Assembly (NCBI RefSeq): GCF_001556105.1
Contig: NZ_LSIF01000038.1
Coordinates: forward strand, 1-59,183
Source of the DNA: Pseudoxanthomonas mexicana
GTDB taxonomy: Bacteria > Pseudomonadota > Gammaproteobacteria > Xanthomonadales > Xanthomonadaceae
Length of the DNA stretch: 59,183 nucleotides
Reading direction: 5' to 3'
Part shown: positions 24,625-33,702 of the stretch, one piece after another
Layout: each line of letters begins with the position of its first letter
Numbering within the stretch: position 1 is the first letter of the stretch
The notes under the pieces: generated by a model
What the model was told of the DNA's origin: nothing
Databases searched by the model: none
The model's input: only the letters and a program-made list of their open reading frames with translations
Program-made: the position numbers and the translations under genes

Positions 24625-25260
24625 ATGACGCGTCTACTGCTGGCCGGTGCCACCGGCCTCGTCGGCGAGGCGACGCTGCAGCGTGCGCTCGCATCGCCGC
24701 GCGTCCGGCAGGTCGTCGCACCGACGCGGCGACCGCTGGCGCCGCACCCCAAGCTGCTCAATCCGGTCGTGGACTTCGATGCCTTGCCTGCCGATGCCGT
24801 CTGGTGGCGGGCGGATGCCGTGGCATGCGCGTTGGGCACCACGATCCGCGATGCCGGCTCACAGGACGCTTTCCGCCGCGTGGACCACGACTATCCGCTC
24901 GCGATCGCGCACCATGCACATGCGCACGGCGCGACGACGTTCGCACTGGTATCGGCGATGGGCGCGGACGCACGTTCGCGCATCTTCTATTCGCGCACGA
25001 AGGGCGAAGTGGAAGATGCCTTGACCGGCATTGGCTTCGCATCGCTCAGTCTGTTGCGCCCGGGGCTGTTGGGCGGAGAGCGAAAGCAGCATCGACGTGG
25101 GGAAGGCCTGGCGCTGCGCGTGATGGCGGTGCTGGATACGGTGCTGCCGGCACGTTATCGCGTCGTGCCGGCGGAACGGGTTGCCGACGCACTGCTGCAG
25201 GCGGCGCTGGATGCACCACCGGGCCGACACGTGATCCCCTCCGAGCAGCTGCTCGGCTGA
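24625..25260 (+). CDS. NAD(P)-binding Rossmann protein (atypical SDR)
   Basis: A 211-residue atypical short-chain dehydrogenase/NmrA-like protein. The N-terminal LLLAGATGLVGEATL is the dinucleotide-binding loop. YSRTKGEVEDAL near residue 118 is the usual Tyr...Lys-type signature, and SLLRPGLLGG follows as in HTATIP2-like proteins. CAGGAGGC stands before the ATG at 24625. It may be an oxidoreductase or a nucleotide-sensing regulator. No neighbour suggests the substrate. Confidence 0.75.
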   Translation: MTRLLLAGATGLVGEATLQRALASPRVRQVVAPTRRPLAPHPKLLNPVVDFDALPADAVWWRADAVACALGTTIRDAGSQDAFRRVDHDYPLAIAHHAHAHGATTFALVSAMGADARSRIFYSRTKGEVEDALTGIGFASLSLLRPGLLGGERKQHRRGEGLALRVMAVLDTVLPARYRVVPAERVADALLQAALDAPPGRHVIPSEQLLG

Positions 25261-25439
25261 CGCCGACTCAAGCGCCGGGATCGTCGGCCGGTACCCGCAC
25301 GCGGTCAGTAGCCGTGCCGATCCCGCATCAACGCTTCATGGCCGTCTCCTTGCGCCGACGCTGGACGGTCGGACCACACTGACACGCACGGGGCAACAAC
25401 GGACGTCGGCGACCGAGCATCGCCGCACTCCCTCGCTGG

Positions 25440-26225
25440 CTACAGCGCCGGCCGCTCCGGCGCCTGCTTCCGCCCCAACGCACGCAGGTAAAGCTCGTAG
25501 AGCGCGGTGACCTTGGAGACGTATTCCTGCGTTTCCGCGTAGGGCGGCACGCCGCCGTAGCGCGTCACCGTACCGATGCCGGCGTTGTAGGCGGCGGCGA
25601 CCAGGGTCATGTCGCCCTTGTAGCGCTTCATCAACAAGCGCAGGTGGCGGGCGCCGGCGTTGATCGACTCGGTGGACGAGAACGGATCCGCCACGCCGTA
25701 CTCCTTGGCCACGTCCGGCATCAGCTGCATCACGCCCATCGCCCCCTTGGGCGACAGCGCCTTGGCGTCGAAGTCGCTTTCCGCGTGCGCCACCGCGCGC
25801 AGCCAGGCATCGTCCACCCCGGTCTGGCGTGCGGCGGCCCTGAACTCGGAGGGGAAGCGGTCCAGCCGCGGCTTGCCGACACGTCCCAGCCCTGGATGGG
25901 CCGGTTCGCCCGGCGGCGTCTGCACGGTGAACTTCAGATAGGGAACGGAACCCGGCAGGTTGCGGGTGGAATAGACCTTCTGCCCGTCCTGGTCGCGCTC
26001 GTACAGGGTGCCGCTGAAGACGCCCATCGAGCCCCACAGGTTGGGCGTACTGACGGCGTTGTCGTCGATCTCCTTGGCCGTGCACTTGGAACCCGGCTCC
26101 GGCGCCGTGGCCAGGCTGACCGTCCCACCCTGCACGCAGCGATACACCGTGCGCGCCCCCGCCTCAGCGCTGGCAAGGGCCAGCACCATCAGCAGCAGGC
26201 TGGCGGCGGATCGATGGAGGGGCAT
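25440..26225 (-). CDS. Exported lytic transglycosylase (SLT domain)
   Basis: A 261-residue peptidoglycan-cleaving enzyme. The signal peptide covers about residues 1-24. Residues 27-120 are a small Cys-containing domain (DUF4124-like start YRCVQGG). The C-terminal SLT domain has the catalytic Glu149 in AHAESDF, then GAMGVMQLMPDVA and AAYNAGIGTVTRYGGVPPYAET, all family hallmarks. It acts in the periplasm on murein. It is divergent from ppa across about 150 bases. Confidence 0.88.
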   Translation of the reverse strand: MPLHRSAASLLLMVLALASAEAGARTVYRCVQGGTVSLATAPEPGSKCTAKEIDDNAVSTPNLWGSMGVFSGTLYERDQDGQKVYSTRNLPGSVPYLKFTVQTPPGEPAHPGLGRVGKPRLDRFPSEFRAAARQTGVDDAWLRAVAHAESDFDAKALSPKGAMGVMQLMPDVAKEYGVADPFSSTESINAGARHLRLLMKRYKGDMTLVAAAYNAGIGTVTRYGGVPPYAETQEYVSKVTALYELYLRALGRKQAPERPAL

Positions 26226-26378
26226 GGGCGGCGGATTCTAGGCCCGGACCGTGAAGTTCAACCTGAACCGCGCGGCCGATGCCGACAGTCGGCCAGTGCG
26301 CCGATGGTCCTGCTGCGCCGCAGCAGCCAACCGCGTAAAATGCCGGCCCTCAATCACCGTACCCCCTCGGAGCATTCA

Positions 26379-26933
26379 ATGGGCCTGGATCTGGTCAGCG
26401 CCGGCAAGAACCCGCCGGACGAAATCAACGTCATCATCGAGATCCCCAAGGACGCCGAGCCGGTGAAGTACGAGGTGGACAAGGCCAGCGGTGCGATCTT
26501 CGTCGACCGCATCCTCTCCACCCCCATGCGCTACCCCTGCAACTACGGCTACGTCCCGCACACGCTATGCGGCGACGGCGACCCGGCCGACGTGCTGGTC
26601 GTGCTGCCGCTGCCGCTGATCCCCGGTTCGGTGATCCGCTGCCGCCCGGTCGGCGTGCTGCGCATGAGCGACGAAGCCGGCAGCGACGAAAAGCTGCTGG
26701 CCGTGCCGGTCGACAAGGTGTTCGCCGGCTACAGCCATATCAGCGATATCGACCAGGTCAGCCCGCACTGGCTGGAGCGCATCGGCCACTTCTTCGAGCA
26801 CTACAAGGACCTGGAGAAGGGCAAGTGGGTCAAGCTCGACGGCTGGGGCAACGCCGCCGAAGCCAAGGCCGTGCTGCTCGACGCCATCGCGCGCCAGGCC
26901 GCCCAGCCGGACGACGAGAAGCACAAGTTCTGA
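26379..26933 (+). CDS. ppa: Inorganic pyrophosphatase
   Basis: Soluble family I pyrophosphatase, hydrolysing pyrophosphate to phosphate, 184 residues. The metal-binding signature GDGDPADVLV has Asp66, Asp68 and Asp71, matching E. coli Asp65/67/70. Other conserved parts are YEVDKASGAIFVDR, MRYPCNYGYVP and the Lys-rich loop near 155. ATG at 26379 is chosen because family likeness starts at once (MGLDLVSAG). A strong terminator follows. It is a housekeeping gene and shows the window is chromosomal here. Confidence 0.95.
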   Translation: MGLDLVSAGKNPPDEINVIIEIPKDAEPVKYEVDKASGAIFVDRILSTPMRYPCNYGYVPHTLCGDGDPADVLVVLPLPLIPGSVIRCRPVGVLRMSDEAGSDEKLLAVPVDKVFAGYSHISDIDQVSPHWLERIGHFFEHYKDLEKGKWVKLDGWGNAAEAKAVLLDAIARQAAQPDDEKHKF

Positions 26934-26963
26934 GCCTCGGCGCGTCACCGCGCTCGTGGACGA

Positions 26964-26992
26964 GAAGGCCGCCTTGCGCGGCCTTCTTTTTT
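26964..26992 (+). terminator. Rho-independent terminator after ppa
   Basis: GAAGGCCGC and GCGGCCTTC form a perfect 9-bp stem with a 5-base loop, followed by six T. It lies 30 bases after the ppa stop. Confidence 0.92.
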
Positions 26993-27023
26993 GCTGATCC
27001 AGCATCGTGAGGCGCATGAAACA

Positions 27024-27047
27024 CCACGGCCCCTTTCGGGGCCGTGG
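27024..27047 (-). terminator. Terminator hairpin after TonB receptor gene
   Basis: CCACGGCCCC and GGGGCCGTGG form a perfect 10-bp stem around a 4-base loop. On the minus strand it is followed by TGTTTCAT and lies 28 bases past the receptor stop. Confidence 0.75.
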
Positions 27048-27075
27048 CAGGTAACGACAGTGCGTGATCCGTGGA

Positions 27076-30009
27076 TCAGAAGCGCTGCTTGTACTGCATG
27101 TACATGAAACGGCCAATGTCGAAGCCGCCGTAATACGAGAACTGCGAGTTCGGCGCCGAATACGCCGGTGCGGCGTAGCGGTCGAACACGTTGTTCGCAC
27201 CCACGGAGATGACGGCGTTCCAGGGCGCGTTCCAGCGGATCTGCAGGTCGTGGAACGTGTTGGAACCCATGCGGTTCATCTCGTAGTTCTTGGTCGGATC
27301 CCCGGACACGTAATCCGGCTCGGAGCAACGATCGGCGTAGTAGCAACGCTCCTTGGTGCCGGAGTAATAACGCATGTTCCAGCCGATGCCGAAGCTGCCC
27401 ATCGTCCAGTTGGTGCTCAGGTTCGAACGGACACGGAAGTACGCACCGAAGCCGTTCTCGATGTTGACCGGCAGGTTGGCATCGTTGGTGGTCTTCAGCT
27501 CGTACCTGGACACGTACGTGGTCTGCCAGTTGAAGTCGAAGCGGCCGAAGCCGTCCGTCTCCCAGCGGTACGTGGCTTCCATGTCGTAGCCCTCGGTGTC
27601 GAGGTAACCGGCATTGCGGCTGCCGTAGGACAGGGCATTGACATAACCGCGACCAGCATCGCGCGTGAAGGTGCCGCAGCGCTCGGCGATGCCGAGGATG
27701 TAGCAGTCGTTGAGCTGGTCGGTCGGGGTATCGTCAATGATGGTGTTCTCCACCTTGACCGCCCACCAGTCGAGCGCGATGTTCAGGCCTTGCGCGAAGC
27801 CCGGGCTCCAGACCACGCCCAGCGTCTTGGAGGTGGACGTTTCCGGCGTCAGTTTCGGGTTGGAGCCGGCGGTGAACGGCACCGGGCTCTGCTCGTCCGG
27901 ACCTTCCGCCACCACGAAGCCCTGCTTCAGCTGGCGGTAGGTGGCGGCGTTGGCGATGTCCTGCGAGCAGCGCGCCAGCGTGGCGGCATTGGTGGCCGCA
28001 TCACCGAACAGGGTGTCGCACGGATCGGTGAAGTATTCGAACGACTGCGAGCTACCGCCATAGAGGTCGGCGATCGTCGGCGCACGGAACCCTTCAGACC
28101 ACGTACCACGCACCAGCAGCGACTCCATCGGCTTCCACTTGAAGCCGAACTTGCTGTTCAGCGTGTCGCCGAACGTGTTGTAGTTGGAGTAGCGCGTCGC
28201 CACGTTGAAGCTCAGTTCCTGCGCACCCGGCAGATTGGACAGCACCGGGATGTTGAACTCGGCGTAGACCTCGTTGACATCGTAGCCACCGCCGGTGGGG
28301 CCGGCAGCCAGGTCGGTGGAGTCGCCAGTCTGCGCCAGTGCATCGGGTTGGAACGAACCCTTTTCCTTGCGGTATTCATAGCCCAGCGCGAAGCCCAGGT
28401 CGCCGGCCGGCAGCTCAAGCACCGAACCGGAGATGTTGGCGAAATAGCTGGTGGTCTCCACTTCGCCCGTGGCATGCGAGGTGGGGAACAGGAACGCGGC
28501 CAGGTCCGCATTGCCGGTCAGGCCACCGTCGCCGGTGCGGCCGTAGGGGATGAAGGGATTCCAAGGCGTGCAGGCGCCGGGACCCGCGCCGTAGGCCGGG
28601 TTGGTGCCCGCAGCAAGGCCCGCGGCAGAGCCGCATTCCACGCGGCCGGTGGTGGCGTTGTAGAAGGACTCACCCGTGGCCTGCTTGACAGCGGAGATAC
28701 GGAAGTTGCCGGTCTGGCGCTGGACCAGCTCGGCATTGTTGTACAGATAGCCCGCATCCCAGTCGAAGTAGCGTTCGCCGATCTGGAAGCTGCCTTCCAG
28801 CGCGCCGGTGAAGCGGTACGTGGTCAGCTGGTTGTTGGAAACGCGCGGCACTTCCCAGCCACGCCGGTTGAAGCCGACCTCCTGGCCTGCACCCGGGTTC
28901 CATTGATTGCCCAGCGGATTGAAATAGCTGTCGGCCGACATGGTGATGCCGTAGGCCCCGGACTGCAGCGGGTAGCCCGCCACCTGCGCCTGGCTTTCGC
29001 GCCGGGAGTACAGCATGTCGGTGTTGAAACGGATGTTGTCGGTGATGTCGAAGATGCCGTTGACGAACACCGAACGGCGTTCGGTCGGGGTCACCAGGTG
29101 CATCTGTTCGTTGGAGTTGCTGACATCACCGGTGACGGGCGTCAGGTCCTGCTCGTGGAAGTTGCCGAAGGCGTAGGGATTGGCGCCGCGATCCAGCGAA
29201 TAGAAGATCGGGTTGCCGTCGGCATCGACGTCGCCGTTGCTCAGCGAACCCCACTGGCCGACGGGGGTCCAGCCCTGGGTCGGATTGCGGTTGGTACGCG
29301 AACTGGAGGAATACCAGCGGTCTTTCGCCCACACGCCTTCTTCCTTGGAGTACTCGACACCCAGGGTCAACGAGCCGCGATCGCCCGAGAAGCCCATGAT
29401 GAAATCGTAGGTTTCCTTCTGGCCGTCGCCCTTGTTGTACTGGCCGACGTACGCGTTCGCTTCTGCGCCTTCGAAGTTCTTGCGGGTGATGATGTTCACC
29501 ACGCCCGCCATCGCGTCGGAGCCGTAGATCGACGAAGCGCCGTCCTTCAGCACTTCGATGCGCTCGACCATCACGGCCGGGATCTGCGAGATGTCCTGCC
29601 AGCCGCTGACGCTGGCACCCAGGCGCTTGCCGTTCACCAGCACCAGCGTGCGCGTGGTGCCCAGGTTGCGCATGTCGATGTAGGCGCCACCGACCATTTC
29701 GCCCGAGGACAGGGGTTCCGAACGGCTGATGGCCGGAGAACCGGCAGCGGTGACGTTCTGCAGGATGTCGACAACGGACTTGAAGCCCTGCTTCTCGATG
29801 TCGTCGCGGCTGATCGTCAGCACGGGCTGCTGGGTCTCGGTGTCGACGGTGCGGATGCGCGAGCCGGTCACTTCCAGGCGATCCAGGGTGGTCGTGCTGG
29901 TGGCCTCCGTGGCCTCCTGCGCGCTGGCGAACGCCGGGATCAATGCGATGGCGATACCGGCCGGCAGCATGCCGACCCGCATCGCGCGACGCGAATTGCG
30001 GTGGTTCAT
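27076..30009 (-). CDS. TonB-dependent outer-membrane receptor
   Basis: A 977-residue outer-membrane active transporter. The signal peptide ends at AFASAQ (about residue 31). A TonB-box-like LDRLEVTG follows, then the plug domain (VLVNGKRLGASVSGWQDISQIP, VERIEVLKDGASSIYGSDAMAGVVN) and the beta-barrel, ending in the Phe-terminated QYKQRF typical of outer-membrane barrels. The type is common in Xanthomonadaceae, but the ligand (siderophore, sugar or peptide) cannot be read. GAGGAGAG precedes the ATG. An AraC regulator gene lies 58 bases upstream on the same strand and is a likely regulator. Confidence 0.92.
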   Translation of the reverse strand: MNHRNSRRAMRVGMLPAGIAIALIPAFASAQEATEATSTTTLDRLEVTGSRIRTVDTETQQPVLTISRDDIEKQGFKSVVDILQNVTAAGSPAISRSEPLSSGEMVGGAYIDMRNLGTTRTLVLVNGKRLGASVSGWQDISQIPAVMVERIEVLKDGASSIYGSDAMAGVVNIITRKNFEGAEANAYVGQYNKGDGQKETYDFIMGFSGDRGSLTLGVEYSKEEGVWAKDRWYSSSSRTNRNPTQGWTPVGQWGSLSNGDVDADGNPIFYSLDRGANPYAFGNFHEQDLTPVTGDVSNSNEQMHLVTPTERRSVFVNGIFDITDNIRFNTDMLYSRRESQAQVAGYPLQSGAYGITMSADSYFNPLGNQWNPGAGQEVGFNRRGWEVPRVSNNQLTTYRFTGALEGSFQIGERYFDWDAGYLYNNAELVQRQTGNFRISAVKQATGESFYNATTGRVECGSAAGLAAGTNPAYGAGPGACTPWNPFIPYGRTGDGGLTGNADLAAFLFPTSHATGEVETTSYFANISGSVLELPAGDLGFALGYEYRKEKGSFQPDALAQTGDSTDLAAGPTGGGYDVNEVYAEFNIPVLSNLPGAQELSFNVATRYSNYNTFGDTLNSKFGFKWKPMESLLVRGTWSEGFRAPTIADLYGGSSQSFEYFTDPCDTLFGDAATNAATLARCSQDIANAATYRQLKQGFVVAEGPDEQSPVPFTAGSNPKLTPETSTSKTLGVVWSPGFAQGLNIALDWWAVKVENTIIDDTPTDQLNDCYILGIAERCGTFTRDAGRGYVNALSYGSRNAGYLDTEGYDMEATYRWETDGFGRFDFNWQTTYVSRYELKTTNDANLPVNIENGFGAYFRVRSNLSTNWTMGSFGIGWNMRYYSGTKERCYYADRCSEPDYVSGDPTKNYEMNRMGSNTFHDLQIRWNAPWNAVISVGANNVFDRYAAPAYSAPNSQFSYYGGFDIGRFMYMQYKQRF

Positions 30010-30067
30010 TCAATCTCTCCTCAGAGGAACGTGTTGCGTTATGGGCGTGTTAAAACGCCTTGCAAAC

Positions 30068-30976
30068 TTACGTTCCAGTCTTCACCGCCGCTTTGCGGGC
30101 GACGGCCGATGACTTTGCCGAGTCTGTCCTCGACGTCACGGAGGAGGCGCGGTACCGGCTGGCCGACGTGCCGAAGCGCGCACGGAACGCCCTCGCGAAA
30201 CTGCAGCAATTGTCGAAACCGGAGGCGGCGGCGACTTCGCCCACCATCATCGAAGTGCTGCGCAGCAGTTCCGCCGCATGTTCGAGTCGCATGCGCGCGG
30301 CCGCCGCCTGCGGACTTTCGTCGTACAGGCTGTAGAACGTGCGCGAGAAGTACCAGCTGGAGAAGCTGGTCAGTTCGGCCAGCTCGCTGATCCGCACCAC
30401 GCGATCGCAGTTGCCCTCGAGATACAGGCGCGCGCGCTGCAGGCGTCCGAACACTTGCCGCTTGCGGCTACGCGAACGTCCCGGGCAGCGCGGGATGTAG
30501 TCGGAGAATTCCTGCTGGATGGCGCCCAGGTGCAGAAGCAACGGCCGCAGCGCGGACATCTCCTCGCCCTGTTGTGGTGTGCGTGACGCCGCGCGCCAGA
30601 GACGCAGCAGCGTCAGCGCATCGCGATGGCCCAGGCGACCGCGACCCGCATACAGCGGGCTGTCGGCGAAACGCGCCATGCCACGCAGTGCCTCCGCGCT
30701 CAACGCGACGCCCACGCACAAGGCGTAGCGATCACTCTGCACCAGCGGTTTGGAATCGCGCTCGAGTGCGATCCAATGGCCACGGCGCAGGCGGAACCGC
30801 CCCTCCTTGGCCTCCACCCACGAGGCGCCCCGCAGCTGCATCCATACGGTGAACACGTCGCCGCTTGCCTGCGCGGCACCGAGCCGGGAAACCGCCACGC
30901 AACCGCTGGGATCCTGGCCGTCCACCGCTTCGACCCGGACGACGTGTCCGCGGTCGGCCCACACCATGTGCTCCAT
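30068..30976 (-). CDS. AraC-family transcription regulator
   Basis: A transcription factor of 302 residues with an N-terminal sensing domain and C-terminal double HTH. The recognition parts are ISELAELTSFSSWYFSRTF (about 195-215) and VGEVAAASGFDNCCSFARAF (about 247-266). ATG at 30976 is preferred; a TTG at 31000 would add 8 residues and lacks a ribosome site. It lies directly upstream of the TonB receptor gene in the same direction, suggesting local control. The ligand is unknown. Confidence 0.85.
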   Translation of the reverse strand: MEHMVWADRGHVVRVEAVDGQDPSGCVAVSRLGAAQASGDVFTVWMQLRGASWVEAKEGRFRLRRGHWIALERDSKPLVQSDRYALCVGVALSAEALRGMARFADSPLYAGRGRLGHRDALTLLRLWRAASRTPQQGEEMSALRPLLLHLGAIQQEFSDYIPRCPGRSRSRKRQVFGRLQRARLYLEGNCDRVVRISELAELTSFSSWYFSRTFYSLYDESPQAAAARMRLEHAAELLRSTSMMVGEVAAASGFDNCCSFARAFRARFGTSASRYRASSVTSRTDSAKSSAVARKAAVKTGT

Positions 30977-31123
30977 CGGTCCATCCACTTTGCTGATCAA
31001 TGGCAGTTGATGTGCCCGAAACCACTCGCGCGGACAGGAAATTCGCGGGAGAACGCGCCGAAATCTTCGTGATCGCGCTTCCGATGAAGTTACGAAAGCA
31101 GATTCGCTCCGGGAAACAACGAT

Positions 31124-33442
31124 TTACCAGAAGCCGCCGACGCCGGCCGGGGGCGCTTCGCCCAGCGACATGAAGCCGATGTCCGAGCCGTCGTTGATCG
31201 CCATCGAGACGTAGGTCACACGATCACGCGCATGTGCGCTGAACCCGTTGATGGTGGCGAGGTGGGTCCGCTCGAGGCAACGGGGCGATGGATGGGAGCG
31301 ACCGGCACCGATGTGTCGCAGGCTGACATAGCAGCCCGGCAGTTGTTCCAGGTACTCGATCTGACCGTCCTCGGTCACGGTCCAGGTACGGTAGCGCTGG
31401 CTCGCCGGACGGTTGCCATCCACCTGGCGGACGCTGCCGGCTGCCAGCGAAAGATCGGCCTGCCACAGGCCATCACGACCCAGCCGGGTGAACAGGATGC
31501 GCCCCTGCACGCCGTCCGGCCGCGCGAACGACACGCCATCGATGGCCGCGACGCGACGCCACGGCGTCTGGCTGCGGTCGAAGACCACCAGTTGCTGCCC
31601 GTTCCCTCGCCCGGCCACGACCATGATGCGCGAAGGATCGGGCAGATACGCCGCGAACAGCAGGTCTTCTTCCGGCACCGGAACCGGCAGCATCTGCAGC
31701 TGGCCGCTGCCCGGCTCGAGTTCGTGGAGACCGTAGTGCCCTTTGGTATCGGTTCCCACGACGAGCAACCGCGTACTGTCCCGAGACCACGCGGGCAGAT
31801 GCCGCGACTCAGGATGGAAGCCCTCGATCACGCGAAGCGAACCCGCGCGCGACATGTCGGCCCACCACAGTGCGTAGTCGCCGGACCGGTCTGAGGTGAA
31901 CATGATGTGCCGGCCATCCGGCGCGACCGAGGGCAAGGTATCGCGACCCGTCGATGCGAACAGCCGCTCCGGCACGGCCTCCTGCCCATCCGGCAGGGGC
32001 TCGTTGCTGATCCGGTACAGGCCGAACTGCGGCTTGCGCTGCACGAAAGCGAGCAGCGCGGCACGCGACGCGATCGCAGGCGCCTGTGCGTCCTCGATGC
32101 CCAGGTCGGTGATCGTGCGACCGTCCAGCGCCAGTCGGTACAGCCGCGTGTGATTGTCGACCCGGCGACCGAACACGATCGCCTTGCCGTCCGGCGTCCA
32201 GTCCCAGCCGCGCAGTTCTGCGCGCTGATGGGTCAGCCGCTCCGCAGTGCCTCCTGTCGCGGGGACACGCCACAGGTCCCCCAGTGGCGTGTTGCGGACG
32301 AACACGATCCAGCGGCCATCGGGCGAATAGCGTGGTGCCGTGTCGACGTCCTGCGCGTTGGCGCCGTAATCCAGCGCGCGCCAGCGACCGGTGCCCAGGT
32401 CCAGCAGATGCAGGCCCGGCTCTCCCCCTCCCGCGAGCGGGCTGCTGAACACCAGGCCGTCACCCTCCGGCATCCAGTCGAAGGTCGGTCGGTTGTGCGG
32501 ATCGCAAGCCCCCAGCATCCGCGGTTCTCCACCACTGGCCGGCACCGCCATGATGCGGCAGTCCTGGCCAGGAAAACGGCGCAGGAACGCGATCTCGCGG
32601 CCGTTGGGCGACCACTCCGGGTTGCTGTCCCACGCGCCCGCCGGTGGCGTCGTCAGCGTGCGCGGCTGTGCGGGCTCGGTGGTCTGTACCAGGATGGCAG
32701 TGCCCGCCAGCTCTTCCGTCTGGCTGGACAGATACGCCACCTGCGAGCCATCCGGCGACAGCGACGGCGACATCTCGAAACCAGGCGCGGACGTGATCAG
32801 CCGATACGCCTTCGGTGCCGGCACCAGGGTCTGCGCCTTGTCATGGTCCGCAACGGCAGGTGATACCCGCCCGACTTTCCAGGCGATGGCGCCAGCGCCC
32901 GCCAGCGCCACGATGCCGAGACCAACGCCCCACGCCCATCGGCGGAACAGACGGCCGTCTAGCGGCAGACGCTTCGGCACGGGAGCTGCGACATCGACAT
33001 CCGTCGCAGGTGCGCGCGGTACCGCATCGTCGGCCCCCGCTTCGCCGACCGATGCCACGGGCTCCCCTTGTGGCGGGCCGACACCCGGCAACCGTTCGAC
33101 TTCGACCAGCAGGCGATAACCGCTCTTGGCGATCGTCTCGATATAGCGCGGACCATCGCCGCCCTCGCCAAACGCCTTGCGCAGCTGGGTGATGGCCTGC
33201 GTGACCACGTCGTTCGTGGGCAGCGTATCGGGCCACACCGTCGACAGCAGCGTATCGCGCGTTACCACGCGGCCAGCATGCTCCGCCAGCACGCGCAACA
33301 CGCCCATCGACTTCGGCGTGATGCGCATGGCCCGGCGCGCACCCGGCGCGCGGACTTCGCGCAACGGAATGTCGACAAGGCATTCGCCTACCTTCAGACG
33401 GTCAGCGGGCAACGGGGAGGGAGTGTCGATAGATCGTGGCAT
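31124..33442 (-). CDS. Membrane-bound winged-helix regulator with PD40 propeller
   Basis: One-component signal protein of 772 residues. The N-terminal OmpR/PhoB-type winged helix (about 15-115, with WPDTLPTNDVVTQAITQLRKAF and YIETIAKSGYRLLV) is followed by a Pro/Ala-rich linker and one transmembrane helix (WGVGLGIVALAGAGAIAW, about 170-187). The remainder is predicted periplasmic PD40/TolB-like beta-propeller blades (SPDGSQVAYLS, SPNGREIAFLR, SPDGRWIVFVR, TPDGKAIVFGR). This is a CadC/ToxR-like layout: periplasmic sensing, cytoplasmic DNA binding. ATG at 33442 is assumed; the ribosome site is weak, and an upstream extension of the frame is Cys-rich and unlikely. Confidence 0.82.
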   Translation of the reverse strand: MPRSIDTPSPLPADRLKVGECLVDIPLREVRAPGARRAMRITPKSMGVLRVLAEHAGRVVTRDTLLSTVWPDTLPTNDVVTQAITQLRKAFGEGGDGPRYIETIAKSGYRLLVEVERLPGVGPPQGEPVASVGEAGADDAVPRAPATDVDVAAPVPKRLPLDGRLFRRWAWGVGLGIVALAGAGAIAWKVGRVSPAVADHDKAQTLVPAPKAYRLITSAPGFEMSPSLSPDGSQVAYLSSQTEELAGTAILVQTTEPAQPRTLTTPPAGAWDSNPEWSPNGREIAFLRRFPGQDCRIMAVPASGGEPRMLGACDPHNRPTFDWMPEGDGLVFSSPLAGGGEPGLHLLDLGTGRWRALDYGANAQDVDTAPRYSPDGRWIVFVRNTPLGDLWRVPATGGTAERLTHQRAELRGWDWTPDGKAIVFGRRVDNHTRLYRLALDGRTITDLGIEDAQAPAIASRAALLAFVQRKPQFGLYRISNEPLPDGQEAVPERLFASTGRDTLPSVAPDGRHIMFTSDRSGDYALWWADMSRAGSLRVIEGFHPESRHLPAWSRDSTRLLVVGTDTKGHYGLHELEPGSGQLQMLPVPVPEEDLLFAAYLPDPSRIMVVAGRGNGQQLVVFDRSQTPWRRVAAIDGVSFARPDGVQGRILFTRLGRDGLWQADLSLAAGSVRQVDGNRPASQRYRTWTVTEDGQIEYLEQLPGCYVSLRHIGAGRSHPSPRCLERTHLATINGFSAHARDRVTYVSMAINDGSDIGFMSLGEAPPAGVGGFW

Positions 33443-33660
33443 GTGCGGCGGATGCTGCGCCGGCGCCCAGCTTTCGTCATGTGCCTGAATACCTACCGCA
33501 GACCGAATCAGGGAATCGGACAAATTCGGCAAAGTGCAGGGGCAGCATGGGGAAAGCGCACCGTCGCGGTGCATTTTACAGTGATGGCCATGCTCGCCCT
33601 GAATGGGAGCATCACAGGCAAACTCTCTCTCCGCCGACGTCCTACTACACAAGCTCCAAC

Positions 33661-33687
33661 ATTCGCGCCGCAAGGCGCGAATTTTTT
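33661..33687 (+). terminator. Strong plus-strand terminator without a plus-strand gene
   Basis: TTCGCGCC and GGCGCGAA form an 8-bp stem with a GCAA tetraloop, followed by TTTTTT on the plus strand. The genes on both sides run on the minus strand, where the same hairpin is preceded by AAAAAA and followed by TGTTGG. It may serve the minus-strand channel gene (stop at 33703), but its polarity favours a plus-strand transcript. Confidence 0.75.
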
Positions 33688-33702
33688 ATGTGCCGCGGGC
33701 GC

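Noticed and set aside
27064..30390. Plus-strand frame of 1108 codons opposite the TonB receptor
   Set aside because: Length comes from codon bias; composition is Val/Ala/Arg/Gly shadow-like and the receptor is certain.
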